Part shown: one piece after another, positions 1 to 6,592 of the stretch
Position numbering within the stretch: position 1 is the first letter of the stretch
Layout: each line of letters starts with the position of its first letter
Origin: Halolactibacillus halophilus
GTDB lineage: Bacteria > Bacillota > Bacilli > Bacillales > Amphibacillaceae
DNA: 64,000 nucleotides
Direction of reading: 5' to 3'
NCBI RefSeq assembly: GCF_900115605.1
Contig: NZ_FOXC01000002.1
Span: 1-64,000, forward strand
Translations under genes and position numbers: made by a program
Notes under the pieces: model-generated
The model's database searches: none
What the model saw: the letters and a program-made list of their open reading frames with translations, nothing else
What the model was told of the DNA's origin: nothing

Positions 1-135
1 TTTCTGCATGGACTACGGGGAGGGAGGGGGTAAAATATTTTGCTGCATCTGCAGAATCGAGCCCCCTTTACCGGTGCCCCCGATGGTTAAAATCGTGAAA
101 CTTTTTAGGTGGGGGGTCTATTTATTTTATATCAC
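1..135. other. Noncoding G/C-run stretch next to HNH gene; candidate phage cos region
   Basis: No convincing gene starts here on either strand. Several runs of four to six G or C stand out in an otherwise AT-rich prophage. The stretch follows the HNH gene at the point where the small terminase gene normally begins in HNH-encoding siphoviruses. In that phage type the cohesive-end site lies beside the HNH gene and the HNH protein takes part in cos cleavage. That this is the cos site is inference from position and base composition. Confidence 0.35.
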
Positions 136-489
136 TTACCACCATTCATCGTTCCATTTGGTACTCTTTCGCCATAGAGAATAATCAACGTATCTACCGT
201 GCTTCTTGTTATGACAGTTAACGCATTTGGTTTCAAGGTTATCTTCTTCGAGTGCAAGCTCTGGATAGTCTTCAATCTCTTTAATATGGTCCACAACCAG
301 CATGATCTTCTTTCTTTTAGCTGATTCGCTGTACTCATTTGTATCAATGGTTACTCTGCCTTGTCGCTTGCATTCCTGGCATTCGTAATTGTCACGTTTC
401 TTTATTTCTTCTCGTAATAGCTTCCAAGCTTTACTGTCATAGAATTTACGCTTTTGTTCTTTCGTTTTATATTCAGCCATCTTCACCAT
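136..489 (-). CDS. HNH endonuclease (phage packaging type)
   Basis: Small HNH nuclease of about 117 residues. It has two CxxC-type pairs (CQEC near residue 38 and CVNC near residue 90) that would bind structural zinc, and the HNH core VVDHI, then DNLETKC, then CHNKKH. HNH proteins at this position in siphovirus genomes nick at cos together with the terminase and are needed for packaging. The gene overlaps the 3' end of the upstream gene by 17 bp, so it is probably translated by coupling. The start is uncertain: ATG at 489 and ATG at 480 are both possible, and a GGTG lies just before the second. The terminase genes expected next fall outside the window. Confidence 0.88.
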   Translation of the reverse strand: MVKMAEYKTKEQKRKFYDSKAWKLLREEIKKRDNYECQECKRQGRVTIDTNEYSESAKRKKIMLVVDHIKEIEDYPELALEEDNLETKCVNCHNKKHGRYVDYSLWRKSTKWNDEWW

Positions 490-898
490 CAAGAGCGTAT
501 TTACCTCTTGCTAAGCCATACCCTTTTCTAACAATACCGTTATGGACCTTTTCGAAATGTTCAATATTGTACCTAGTTCCGCCAAGTTCGTTAGTTTGTG
601 TTTCCCATTCAAATAAAAATCTTGTTTTCATAGTAACTTCTTCACCTTTGTAAAAGACTTTAGGTGTTGATGTTTCGTCTTCTAGTTCGATAACGAGTAA
701 GTTTTCTCTATTGCTAGAAGAATCAAAACTATATCGTAATGAATCTATTTGATCTTGATTCACTTTCAAGGATTCATACTCTTCTGATAGTTGCACAATA
801 GTTTCCATTTGTTCAGGACTAATCTTCTTACAATCTTTTATGTTTCTATCTACTATCCTCCGTCTAATAAAGTGCGCCTTGTCACTTATTTTCATCAT
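473..898 (-). CDS. Phage hypothetical protein
   Basis: I do not recognise the family. The product is about 141 residues, soluble and charged, with a basic N-terminus (FIRRRIVDRN) and a predicted helical first half. The frame opens at 904, but the first ATG sits directly on the Shine-Dalgarno sequence AAGGAG. ATG at 898 or 895 is correctly spaced and is preferred. It lies between the small membrane-protein gene and the HNH gene in the late-control end of the prophage and overlaps the HNH gene by 17 bp. Confidence 0.65.
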   Translation of the reverse strand: MMKISDKAHFIRRRIVDRNIKDCKKISPEQMETIVQLSEEYESLKVNQDQIDSLRYSFDSSSNRENLLVIELEDETSTPKVFYKGEEVTMKTRFLFEWETQTNELGGTRYNIEHFEKVHNGIVRKGYGLARGKYALDGEDG

Positions 899-920
899 CT
901 TCATCTCCTTTTTATGTATA

Positions 921-949
921 ACAAAAAAGACACCCTATTCGGATGTCTC
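921..949 (-). terminator. Rho-independent terminator
   Basis: On the minus strand AGACATCC pairs with GGGTGTCT (one G-U pair) around a short loop, followed by a run of six T. It overlaps the stop codon of the small membrane-protein gene. Confidence 0.65.
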
Positions 950-1255
950 ATTTTGCTTTTGAATGCGATATAACATTTTCAAATACTCATTATTATCTTC
1001 TTGTTGCTCAACAATCTTTCCTAACGCCATCAGCACTGCTCCAAGTACCAAACAACCTACAAAAGTTGATATTGCCGTTATCCACACCTCTGTTAATTGT
1101 GGTTTTAAAATAGCAATTTCACTCTCATAAAGGAGAGAATAATCTTTAATATCATTCCAAGTCGCCCAATCAAATGCTGATACAATTCCAATTGATCCTA
1201 TCGCACCTAATACAATAATAAAGATTCCTAACCTACCAAAAAACTTATTGCTCAT
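935..1255 (-). CDS. Small phage membrane protein, two TM segments
   Basis: The 106-residue product has an N-terminal hydrophobic helix (about residues 8-27) and a second one (about 56-80), joined by a roughly 28-residue polar loop and ending in a charged, probably cytoplasmic, tail. A strong AGGAGG lies 8 bases before the ATG. The stop codon falls inside a terminator hairpin and another terminator lies upstream at 1319-1348, so the gene looks like an independently transcribed unit. I see no known domain. A role in the cell envelope, for example superinfection exclusion, would be speculation. Confidence 0.65.
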   Translation of the reverse strand: MSNKFFGRLGIFIIVLGAIGSIGIVSAFDWATWNDIKDYSLLYESEIAILKPQLTEVWITAISTFVGCLVLGAVLMALGKIVEQQEDNNEYLKMLYRIQKQNETSE

Positions 1256-1318
1256 TTACATAGCCTCCTCCGTATTCTTATATGGAATTTTACCATTGAT
1301 TGGTTGGGATTACCATGA

Positions 1319-1348
1319 TAAAAAGACACCTCATCGAGATGTCTTTTC
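1319..1348 (-). terminator. Rho-independent terminator
   Basis: AAAAGACA-T-CTC / GAG-G-TGTCTTTT forms a continuous stem on the minus strand (one T-G pair) ending in TTTTT. On the plus strand the same stem has a C-A mismatch, so leftward transcription fits better. It would stop the transcript coming from the RinA-type gene. Confidence 0.65.
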
Positions 1349-1566
1349 TAATATTCCACATAATAAACCGGAACTATAACACAATTGAATGTTACTCCTG
1401 CCGTTGAATCACATATATTTGATGTACCTAGCACAGATACATTAACTGATCTTGGTGACAGACTATCTGATTTCCAACGTAATTGGCAGTCAATTATTAT
1501 CTATATTTTTCTACACTAACATAATATCACATTTTAGAAGGCCAAAAGTGACATGATAGTGACATG
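1349..1566. other. Interval without a convincing gene
   Basis: A minus-strand frame of about 50 codons, closing with TAG just before the terminator at 1348, has no ATG, GTG or TTG near its beginning and no ribosome binding site. It may be the 3' remnant of a lost phage gene or chance. I see no promoter or repeat that I would defend. Confidence 0.3.
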
Positions 1567-2040
1567 TTATCTCCAGCCGAGAACTTCAACTGTCGCTTGA
1601 ACCATTTCATCACGCCATCTTAACGCTTGTCTCTTACTTACTGAACATTGATGCGCCACGTACTCCCAATCTTTATTGTTGTCCTTACACCAGTATCGTT
1701 CATGTACTAACTCTTTTCTGTCTTTAGGTAAGGCATTGTACACTGTTTCAATCGCGCTTGTAATTTCACGTAAGTAATTAAGCTGCTTATGCTTAGTCAG
1801 TCTGATTACTTTATCTGCTGTCGGGTCTGTTGTGTCTCTTACGCTATTCTTACCGGCTACTACCGTTGGATCATCATCACTCTCGTCATATGGATATAGT
1901 ATCGCTTCTTCAAGCAATTTAATTTCTTGCAGTGTTCGGTAATAATTAAACCACTCTGATTCGATTTTTTTAAATGTTGTTTTCGTCGTTGCTAATTCCT
2001 GCAATGTTATGCCTCCCTGGTTATAGGTTTGTATTTTCAT
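1567..2040 (-). CDS. RinA/ArpU-type phage late transcriptional activator
   Basis: A 157-residue protein that resembles the RinA/ArpU activators of Gram-positive siphoviruses. Characteristic blocks are LLEEAILYPY near residue 43, TDPTADKVIRL near 70, HKQLNYLREI near 83, and a C-terminal helix-turn-helix region around SVSKRQALRWRDEMV. RinA of staphylococcal phages activates the terminase and late operon. The position fits, as the HNH gene and packaging genes lie just downstream. The ATG at 2040 has only a weak ribosome binding site. Confidence 0.72.
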   Translation of the reverse strand: MKIQTYNQGGITLQELATTKTTFKKIESEWFNYYRTLQEIKLLEEAILYPYDESDDDPTVVAGKNSVRDTTDPTADKVIRLTKHKQLNYLREITSAIETVYNALPKDRKELVHERYWCKDNNKDWEYVAHQCSVSKRQALRWRDEMVQATVEVLGWR

Positions 2041-2115
2041 CCGTAACTATCCGAAATTTTTTTGATATACTTAAAAATGGACATCTGTAGCAAAATAACT
2101 TGATGAGGTGAATAA

Positions 2116-2322
2116 ATGATCAAAAAAGGTCGTGTAAAAGTTATCAAAGAAAAAGATACAGGTTTAAATCAAAGATTTAAAGACACTCAGACAGGAGAAG
2201 AAATGACCCGCGGTCAATTCGCAGATGCAATTGAACAAGGCAAATTTAAAGATTACAATGTAATGCATCAAAGAGGAAAGCGAATCCCGCGTTCCAATCC
2301 AGGAGTAGATAACTTAGATTAG
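2116..2322 (+). CDS. DUF3892-like small protein
   Basis: A 68-residue basic protein with the layout of DUF3892: a short beta stretch (GRVKVIKEKDTGLNQRF), then TGEEMTRGQFADAIEQGKF, then a basic tail. The function of the family is unknown. GAGGTG lies 6 bases before the ATG. It is the only rightward gene in the lytic block and is divergent from the RinA-type gene with a 75-bp gap, so it must have its own promoter, as phage morons do. Confidence 0.65.
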   Translation: MIKKGRVKVIKEKDTGLNQRFKDTQTGEEMTRGQFADAIEQGKFKDYNVMHQRGKRIPRSNPGVDNLD

Positions 2323-2383
2323 AGCTCTAGCTACAGGTGTCCGTTAATTCATTCAATCTATTCCACCCTTTTTTTATAGACCT

Positions 2384-2458
2384 TTATAATTCTAATTTAA
2401 CTTCTGTGTAGCTTACGTCCTGCTCTAAAAATTGGTAATCTCTCAACCATTCGTACAT
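2384..2458 (-). CDS. 24-residue micro-ORF with good ribosome binding site
   Basis: An ORF of 25 codons including stop begins with MYEWLRDYQFLEQ and follows AAGGTAGGTGA at normal spacing. The opening resembles the N-terminus of small coiled-coil proteins often found before the late activator in Firmicutes phages (Y-x-W-L-x-x-Y-x-x-L-E pattern), but those are longer. This copy could be a truncated relic or a true micropeptide. The resemblance is from memory and not tested. Confidence 0.4.
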   Translation of the reverse strand: MYEWLRDYQFLEQDVSYTEVKLEL

Positions 2459-2475
2459 ATGCTCACCTACCTTAT

Positions 2476-2658
2476 TTACAAATAGTTATCATCTTCCTCG
2501 TCATCAGTTTCAGAAAAAAGAACTTTAAATGTTTGCTCCATTATCTCTGTTCTTTTTCTAATTTGATCGTTTGTCATCTTTTCATAGTTAGGACGTGGAA
2601 GAGTAGAAAACTCTTGGTCTTTTTTAATAAGTGCTTTTCGTTCTGATTCATCATTCAT
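2476..2658 (-). CDS. Small acidic phage protein, unknown
   Basis: 60 residues, highly charged, with the acidic C-terminal stretch ETDDEEDDNYL. AAAGGAT lies 8 bases before the ATG. I recognise no domain. It lies directly downstream of the candidate replication origin and would be transcribed after the primase-helicase gene if transcription reads through the repeat cluster. Confidence 0.55.
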   Translation of the reverse strand: MNDESERKALIKKDQEFSTLPRPNYEKMTNDQIRKRTEIMEQTFKVLFSETDDEEDDNYL

Positions 2659-2680
2659 ATTTAAGTATCCTTTCTATTGG

Positions 2681-3016
2681 TGTCCCTAGATGTTGTCCCT
2701 AGATCAATTTCATGTGTATACCTTACTGCTTCAAGCGTTTGACTAAATGTCCCTAGATAGGTCTGACCTTCTTTTTATATTTTTAACTTCTTCTTTTTTT
2801 ACTTATCTTTATTTTTATATAAATATTATCATTTTATCTAGGGACAAAAGAAAAAATATATTAATAATACTATATATATCAAGGGTTTAGGCTGTCCCTA
2901 GATGTATTTTTGATCTAGGGACACTTACTTTAATGAAAATATCCAGAACCCTTGTGGCTCTAAGATTAAAGACTGTCCCTAGATGTTTTACTGATTTTCG
3001 GACACGTCTAGGGACA
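2681..3016. repeat. Iteron cluster with hairpins; candidate phage replication origin
   Basis: Eight copies of the 11-mer TGTCCCTAGAT lie here. Direct copies are at 2681, 2694, 2748, 2893 and 2974. Inverted copies are at 2836, 2913 and 3006, the last with one mismatch. Copies at 2893 and 2913 form a perfect 11-bp hairpin with a 9-base loop, and this is enclosed by CAAGGGTT (2880-2887) and AACCCTTG (2947-2954), giving a nested palindrome. Very AT-rich segments at 2761-2835 and 2847-2879 could serve for unwinding. The cluster abuts, and partly overlaps the 3' end of, the primase-helicase gene. Iterons, AT-rich DNA and an adjacent initiator gene are the usual parts of an origin; the function is inferred. 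Confidence 0.65.
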
Positions 3017-4853
3017 TTTCAGTTATTGTTGAATAAATATAACCCCTTTTACCATTCCGCCTTACCCTTTGCTTTTCATATCCCTCTTTAGCCAATCGCC
3101 TACCAAACTCAGTATTACCAACAGCCTTAAGACCAGATTCTTCACAATAGACCGAATACTGCATATAAGCGTTCTTTGTTACTTTCCCGTCAACGCTATA
3201 GTTATCAAGGAAACTGAGTACACTGTCAGACTGAACAAAATACTCTTTTGTTATATCAGACACAGCTTTACATTCAGTCAAATCACCCTGCTCGATAATG
3301 CGCCGCATACCTTCAATCGCAAGTTTCAACAAATAAGATTTAGCATTGCCTGTCGATAACTTCGCATCAATCTCCATATCTCTTTCCACTACTCTCGCAT
3401 CACATGGAATAACACGCATACGCTTCTTGATACCACCGGACTTATCTTTAAATATCGGAATCTCATTACACGTAAAAACAAGCGTAGCCTTATTATTTAA
3501 TGTGACAGCAGGCGAATAAATCGGTCTAATCATAACGGGATCACCAGAAACTATTGTCTTAAAATTACTAGACTTATCTAAGTAACTCGCGTTAATATCA
3601 TCAGCCACATTAAGTAGCTTACCGACCAAGCTATAAACAGTCGTGTCATCATCAAATTTATCTAATGGCACATTCGTATGTAAACCATCAGCGAAAGATT
3701 GAATCATCTTAATCAGTGTAGATTTTCCGTTATCCCCGCTCTCGCCCCAAAAGAAAAAGGCGCGGTGCGGGAAACCCTTCGTCATCAAAATATGACCAAA
3801 TACTTCTTCCACAAACTTTCTGAGATCTAATCGATTACAGGTGAACCAGTTAAGGAATTCATCTACATACTTATCGTAAGCATCATCATTATAAGTCGCA
3901 TCGAGATAAAACGGTGTAAAGCCTGGATCAACTTCAACGATTTCGTTTTCGAATAAGCAATACCCATTGTTTAATTGAACGGGAAGATCATCATCATCTT
4001 GAAGTGACGCTTTGATTTTAAACAATTCCTTTAATTCTTTGTGTTGTGACGGCTTAAGTTTAATCAACTGATCAATGGCCCGTAAAAGTAAGTTTTCATC
4101 TGATATATAGTGACCATTTTGGTTAAAAAAGAGCTTACCTCTGAAATAATGAATGGACAATTTTTCAACCAAGACTTCACTAGTCATAATCATGTCCTTT
4201 TTATTTAAAAATTTGCTTATGTTTTCGTTGACTTCTTTCGCCTGGACACTTTCTAGTAGATTAGATAACTCTTTATCCTTTAGTGGTTCGGCGAAAGTGT
4301 ACTGATTAATAAATCCTGCTAAGTTACCGAGTTCTTCATCCCAACGTGTATACATTTCCCTTGTCGTGAGCAAGTGGGTGTAAAGATTACTATTTCTTCC
4401 TTGTCCGTCGCTTAGGCCAACCAGCTGCTCATTTAACTTATTCGGAAAGAGCGTGAACGGCAACTCAGGTAACTGATCAAAGTTACCGAGAAACTTGCGG
4501 TTTTCCATCTTTCGCATCTTTCCGTTTTGCTTAACCACAATTGGCTGCTTGGTTGTATGTTTATAGTCAACAACCATACCCGCGTTGGTTAATTTCTTGA
4601 CCCAGTTCTTTAGGTACACATGCTTTGGTTTGCGATAATAAAGGTGGAATCCCCTCGTTGTATGGACCTTGAGCGTTGGGTACTGATTAAAGATTACCTC
4701 TCCGATTTTTACAGACTCTTTATCATCAAAGTCTACTACTACCGTTTTACTATCTAGTAAGATGGCCGCATCTTTATAATTCGTATGATCGGTACTGAAT
4801 GTATCAAAATTATGCTTGGGTACTTTTCCGTCCAGTTCAATATATTTAAGCAA
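2988..4853 (-). CDS. D5/P4-type phage primase-helicase
   Basis: A 621-residue replication protein with an N-terminal primase-polymerase-like domain (metal-binding DFD at residues 41-43 and TTRGFH at 65-70), a middle D5-type region, and a C-terminal superfamily 3 helicase. Walker A is GESGDNGKST at 370-379, Walker B-like ADDIN lies near 418, and a sensor region contains FTCNEIP. Such proteins prime and unwind phage DNA at the origin. The start is TTG: GGGAGGTGA lies about 8-9 bases upstream and no ATG fits. The last codons run through an iteron copy at 3006-3016, so the gene and the proposed origin are physically merged. Confidence 0.88.
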   Translation of the reverse strand: MLKYIELDGKVPKHNFDTFSTDHTNYKDAAILLDSKTVVVDFDDKESVKIGEVIFNQYPTLKVHTTRGFHLYYRKPKHVYLKNWVKKLTNAGMVVDYKHTTKQPIVVKQNGKMRKMENRKFLGNFDQLPELPFTLFPNKLNEQLVGLSDGQGRNSNLYTHLLTTREMYTRWDEELGNLAGFINQYTFAEPLKDKELSNLLESVQAKEVNENISKFLNKKDMIMTSEVLVEKLSIHYFRGKLFFNQNGHYISDENLLLRAIDQLIKLKPSQHKELKELFKIKASLQDDDDLPVQLNNGYCLFENEIVEVDPGFTPFYLDATYNDDAYDKYVDEFLNWFTCNRLDLRKFVEEVFGHILMTKGFPHRAFFFWGESGDNGKSTLIKMIQSFADGLHTNVPLDKFDDDTTVYSLVGKLLNVADDINASYLDKSSNFKTIVSGDPVMIRPIYSPAVTLNNKATLVFTCNEIPIFKDKSGGIKKRMRVIPCDARVVERDMEIDAKLSTGNAKSYLLKLAIEGMRRIIEQGDLTECKAVSDITKEYFVQSDSVLSFLDNYSVDGKVTKNAYMQYSVYCEESGLKAVGNTEFGRRLAKEGYEKQRVRRNGKRGYIYSTITEMSLDVSENQ

Positions 4854-4907
4854 AGATGATCACCTCCCATCTATGATGCTGTGGTATTATTACTTCTAAA
4901 AAAATCT

Positions 4908-5279
4908 TTAAAGAGGTTGCCAAGGATGATATTTTCTTTGGCTTGATTTTTCATCAACCGAGGAAGTTTCTTTTATATCTTGCTGTTTTACAAACACGCC
5001 GTTAATCATTTCACCTTTCCGATCTTTAATCTCTGAATAAGCGACTTCAGTACAACGCTGAATATCAACACCCAACTGCTTTGATAAGATTGTCAGTACG
5101 ACATACATGTCACCTATCGAGTCTATCACTAGGTCATAAACACTTTTCACCATACCTTGGCATAGTTCGCCATATTCTTCACCTAACTTTAAAATTTGTT
5201 TCGTTGGATCAGCAACGTGTAACTTTTTTTCTATTGCCCAATCTTCAATACGTTCTGTTAACTCATTCATGCTATTCAT
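4908..5279 (-). CDS. MazG-like NTP pyrophosphohydrolase
   Basis: About 123 residues. Helical EExxE motif GEEYGEL and a downstream SIGDMYVVL segment give the four acidic metal ligands of the all-alpha MazG fold. These enzymes hydrolyse (d)NTPs to monophosphates; phage copies are thought to adjust nucleotide pools or lower ppGpp signalling. AGGAG sits 8 bases before ATG 5279, which is better than the GTG at 5288. The C-terminal 30 residues are polar and not part of the core fold. Confidence 0.85.
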   Translation of the reverse strand: MNSMNELTERIEDWAIEKKLHVADPTKQILKLGEEYGELCQGMVKSVYDLVIDSIGDMYVVLTILSKQLGVDIQRCTEVAYSEIKDRKGEMINGVFVKQQDIKETSSVDEKSSQRKYHPWQPL

Positions 5280-5311
5280 TATTATCACTCCTGAATTTAT
5301 TCTGGTTTTTT

Positions 5312-5563
5312 TTAAGTAATCGCAGCATATTCTTCTAACTTGTAATACCGCTTGTAATCATTCCAATCGTCTAAGTCTAAACCTATCTTTTTAGCATCGT
5401 TATAATCTTCATCCGAGTAAGGTTTAGGTAAACTATATCCCATCTTAATTAATTGCATTTGTACAAAGTAGTATCCCTCTTCACCAAAATAGGCAGGATC
5501 AACACCAAAGTGCTCGTTAGCTTTTATCATTACTTTTTTAAAATCTTCATCTTTGATATTCAT
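5312..5563 (-). CDS. Phage hypothetical protein
   Basis: 83 residues, soluble, rich in Asp, Lys and Tyr (for example YSDEDYNDAKK and DWNDYKRYYKLEEY). The family is not recognised. AAGGAG lies 7 bases before the ATG. It follows the next upstream small gene by 4 bases, consistent with one polycistronic early transcript. Confidence 0.6.
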   Translation of the reverse strand: MNIKDEDFKKVMIKANEHFGVDPAYFGEEGYYFVQMQLIKMGYSLPKPYSDEDYNDAKKIGLDLDDWNDYKRYYKLEEYAAIT

Positions 5564-5567
5564 TCCG

Positions 5568-5759
5568 TCATCTCCTTGTATAGCCTAAAAAATCAAGCAG
5601 TTGTTCTTGCGTCTTGTTCGTTGGTATGGCATATCCTGTTGCTTTTTTAATCAACATAGTTATTGCTTCTAGTCTTTCTTTATCCATACCGACCATATAA
5701 ATTTTGTTGTTAGATTCAAGCAATATAGCTACTTGTGCATTTTCAATATCTAACTCCAT
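5568..5759 (-). CDS. Phage hypothetical protein
   Basis: About 63 residues starting at MELDIENAQ. AAAGGAG lies 9 bases before this ATG. The more upstream ATG touches the Shine-Dalgarno directly and the frame start at 5789 lies inside a near-palindrome. It contains a short hydrophobic beta stretch (VAILLES) and an alpha-helical C-terminus (ERLEAITMLIKKA). Function unknown. Confidence 0.6.
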   Translation of the reverse strand: MELDIENAQVAILLESNNKIYMVGMDKERLEAITMLIKKATGYAIPTNKTQEQLLDFLGYTRR

Positions 5760-5777
5760 TGATTCCATCTCCTTTGC

Positions 5778-5797
5778 TACCGATATCAATGTCGGTA
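5778..5797. repeat. 20-bp near-palindrome before a small early gene
   Basis: TACCGA and TCGGTA form perfect outer arms around an 8-base centre, and parts of the centre also match. It lies just downstream of the stop of the 57-residue gene and just before the next ribosome binding site. It could be a protein-binding site or a small RNA hairpin; no regulator can be assigned. Confidence 0.35.
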
Positions 5798-5798
5798 C

Positions 5799-5972
5799 CT
5801 AAAACCACTTATCGCTCGGATGGTCATGATCAACGCCCATCTTCTTGAAATCTACTAACTTTCTAACTAACTGTTCGTAAGTCTTATCCACTACGTCGAA
5901 ATAATTAAAACGTTCGATTAACTGTCTAATAACCTTCGCTCGTTTCATATCGTTCTGTAAATTTGGCTGCAT
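5799..5972 (-). CDS. Small phage protein, 57 residues
   Basis: An ORF of 58 codons with start ATG at 5972 and GGAG 7 bases upstream. It starts MQPNLQNDMKRAKVIRQLIE and ends with HDHPSDKWF. It is predicted mostly helical. The family is not recognised. The stop of the preceding gene and this ATG are adjacent (TAG then ATG), a clear sign of translational coupling. Confidence 0.6.
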   Translation of the reverse strand: MQPNLQNDMKRAKVIRQLIERFNYFDVVDKTYEQLVRKLVDFKKMGVDHDHPSDKWF

Positions 5973-6125
5973 CTATTTATCTCCGATCGTTTTATTTTCA
6001 TTACTTAACTCGTCCACACGTTGTAATTCAGTTAATAATACGCGCATATCTTCAACACTCATTCTCCTAGCTTGATAGATTCCATAACTCGCTAACTCTC
6101 GGACAAGTTCTTCTCGTTTCTCCAT
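5973..6125 (-). CDS. Small phage protein, 50 residues
   Basis: A 51-codon ORF starting MEKREELVRELASYGIYQAR, helical and charged. GGTGATGAG precedes the ATG. Its first 34 bases overlap the 3' end of the helix-turn-helix gene in another frame, and its stop codon touches the start of the following 57-residue gene. This tight nesting argues for real genes in one operon. No known domain. Confidence 0.6.
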   Translation of the reverse strand: MEKREELVRELASYGIYQARRMSVEDMRVLLTELQRVDELSNENKTIGDK

Positions 6126-6463
6126 CTCATCACCACATTTGTCACTGTTTGTTTAGCGATACCTAGTTCTTTCGAGATCTCGTGTCTACTCATGCCGCTT
6201 TCATGTCTTTCGATTATCTTTTTATTTCTAAGTTCACGTACTCTAGCTTTTGTTTTTAACTGCATGACATGTAATGATTTCGCCCACTCGTTACTTGATA
6301 CGAGCGCGTCAATTCTATTTGATATCTGTGCTTCATCCCGATTCATTAATTTAGCTATTTCTTTCGGTTTTTTACCGTTGATGTACTTAAAATTGATAAT
6401 CATTATGTCTTCTTTTTCAGTAAACAGTCGAACTGAATCGATGCAATCATTCATGTTGATCAC
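6092..6463 (-). CDS. Helix-turn-helix phage DNA-binding protein
   Basis: 123 residues with two helix-turn-helix-like regions: KKPKEIAKLMNRDEAQISNRI near residues 31-51 and a stronger one, MSRHEISKELGIAKQTVTNVV, near 90-110. The start is GTG at 6463 with AAGGA 5 bases upstream; the preceding 35-residue membrane-protein gene overlaps it by 17 bp. It could regulate early or late genes, or bind phage DNA in replication. The exact family is not known to me. Confidence 0.65.
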   Translation of the reverse strand: MINMNDCIDSVRLFTEKEDIMIINFKYINGKKPKEIAKLMNRDEAQISNRIDALVSSNEWAKSLHVMQLKTKARVRELRNKKIIERHESGMSRHEISKELGIAKQTVTNVVMRWRNEKNLSES

Positions 6464-6554
6464 CGATTTCCTTCGCAGCGTAAAACATTAAAACGGCACT
6501 TATAAAGCCGATAGACATCCAAACGTAAAATACTAGATAAAGTGATTCAATCAT
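6447..6554 (-). CDS. Tiny phage membrane protein
   Basis: 35 residues from ATG 6554 (38 from ATG 6563). One strongly hydrophobic helix (VFYVWMSIGFISAVLMFY) with a charged end. GGGAG is 9 bases before ATG 6554 and directly abuts ATG 6563, so the shorter form is preferred. Its 3' end overlaps the helix-turn-helix gene by 17 bp. Function unknown; single-helix phage proteins often act at the membrane. Confidence 0.55.
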   Translation of the reverse strand: MIESLYLVFYVWMSIGFISAVLMFYAAKEIGDQHE

Positions 6555-6592
6555 TTTCTTCATCTCCCTTGGATCTGTCTCATATTAACCAT

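Noticed and set aside
132-347. Basic minus-strand ORF overlapping the HNH gene
   Set aside because: It is an alternative frame of the HNH coding sequence with no independent ribosome site.
2681-3016. CRISPR array
   Set aside because: Repeats are 11 bp, unevenly spaced and in both orientations; no cas genes nearby. An origin-type iteron cluster fits better.
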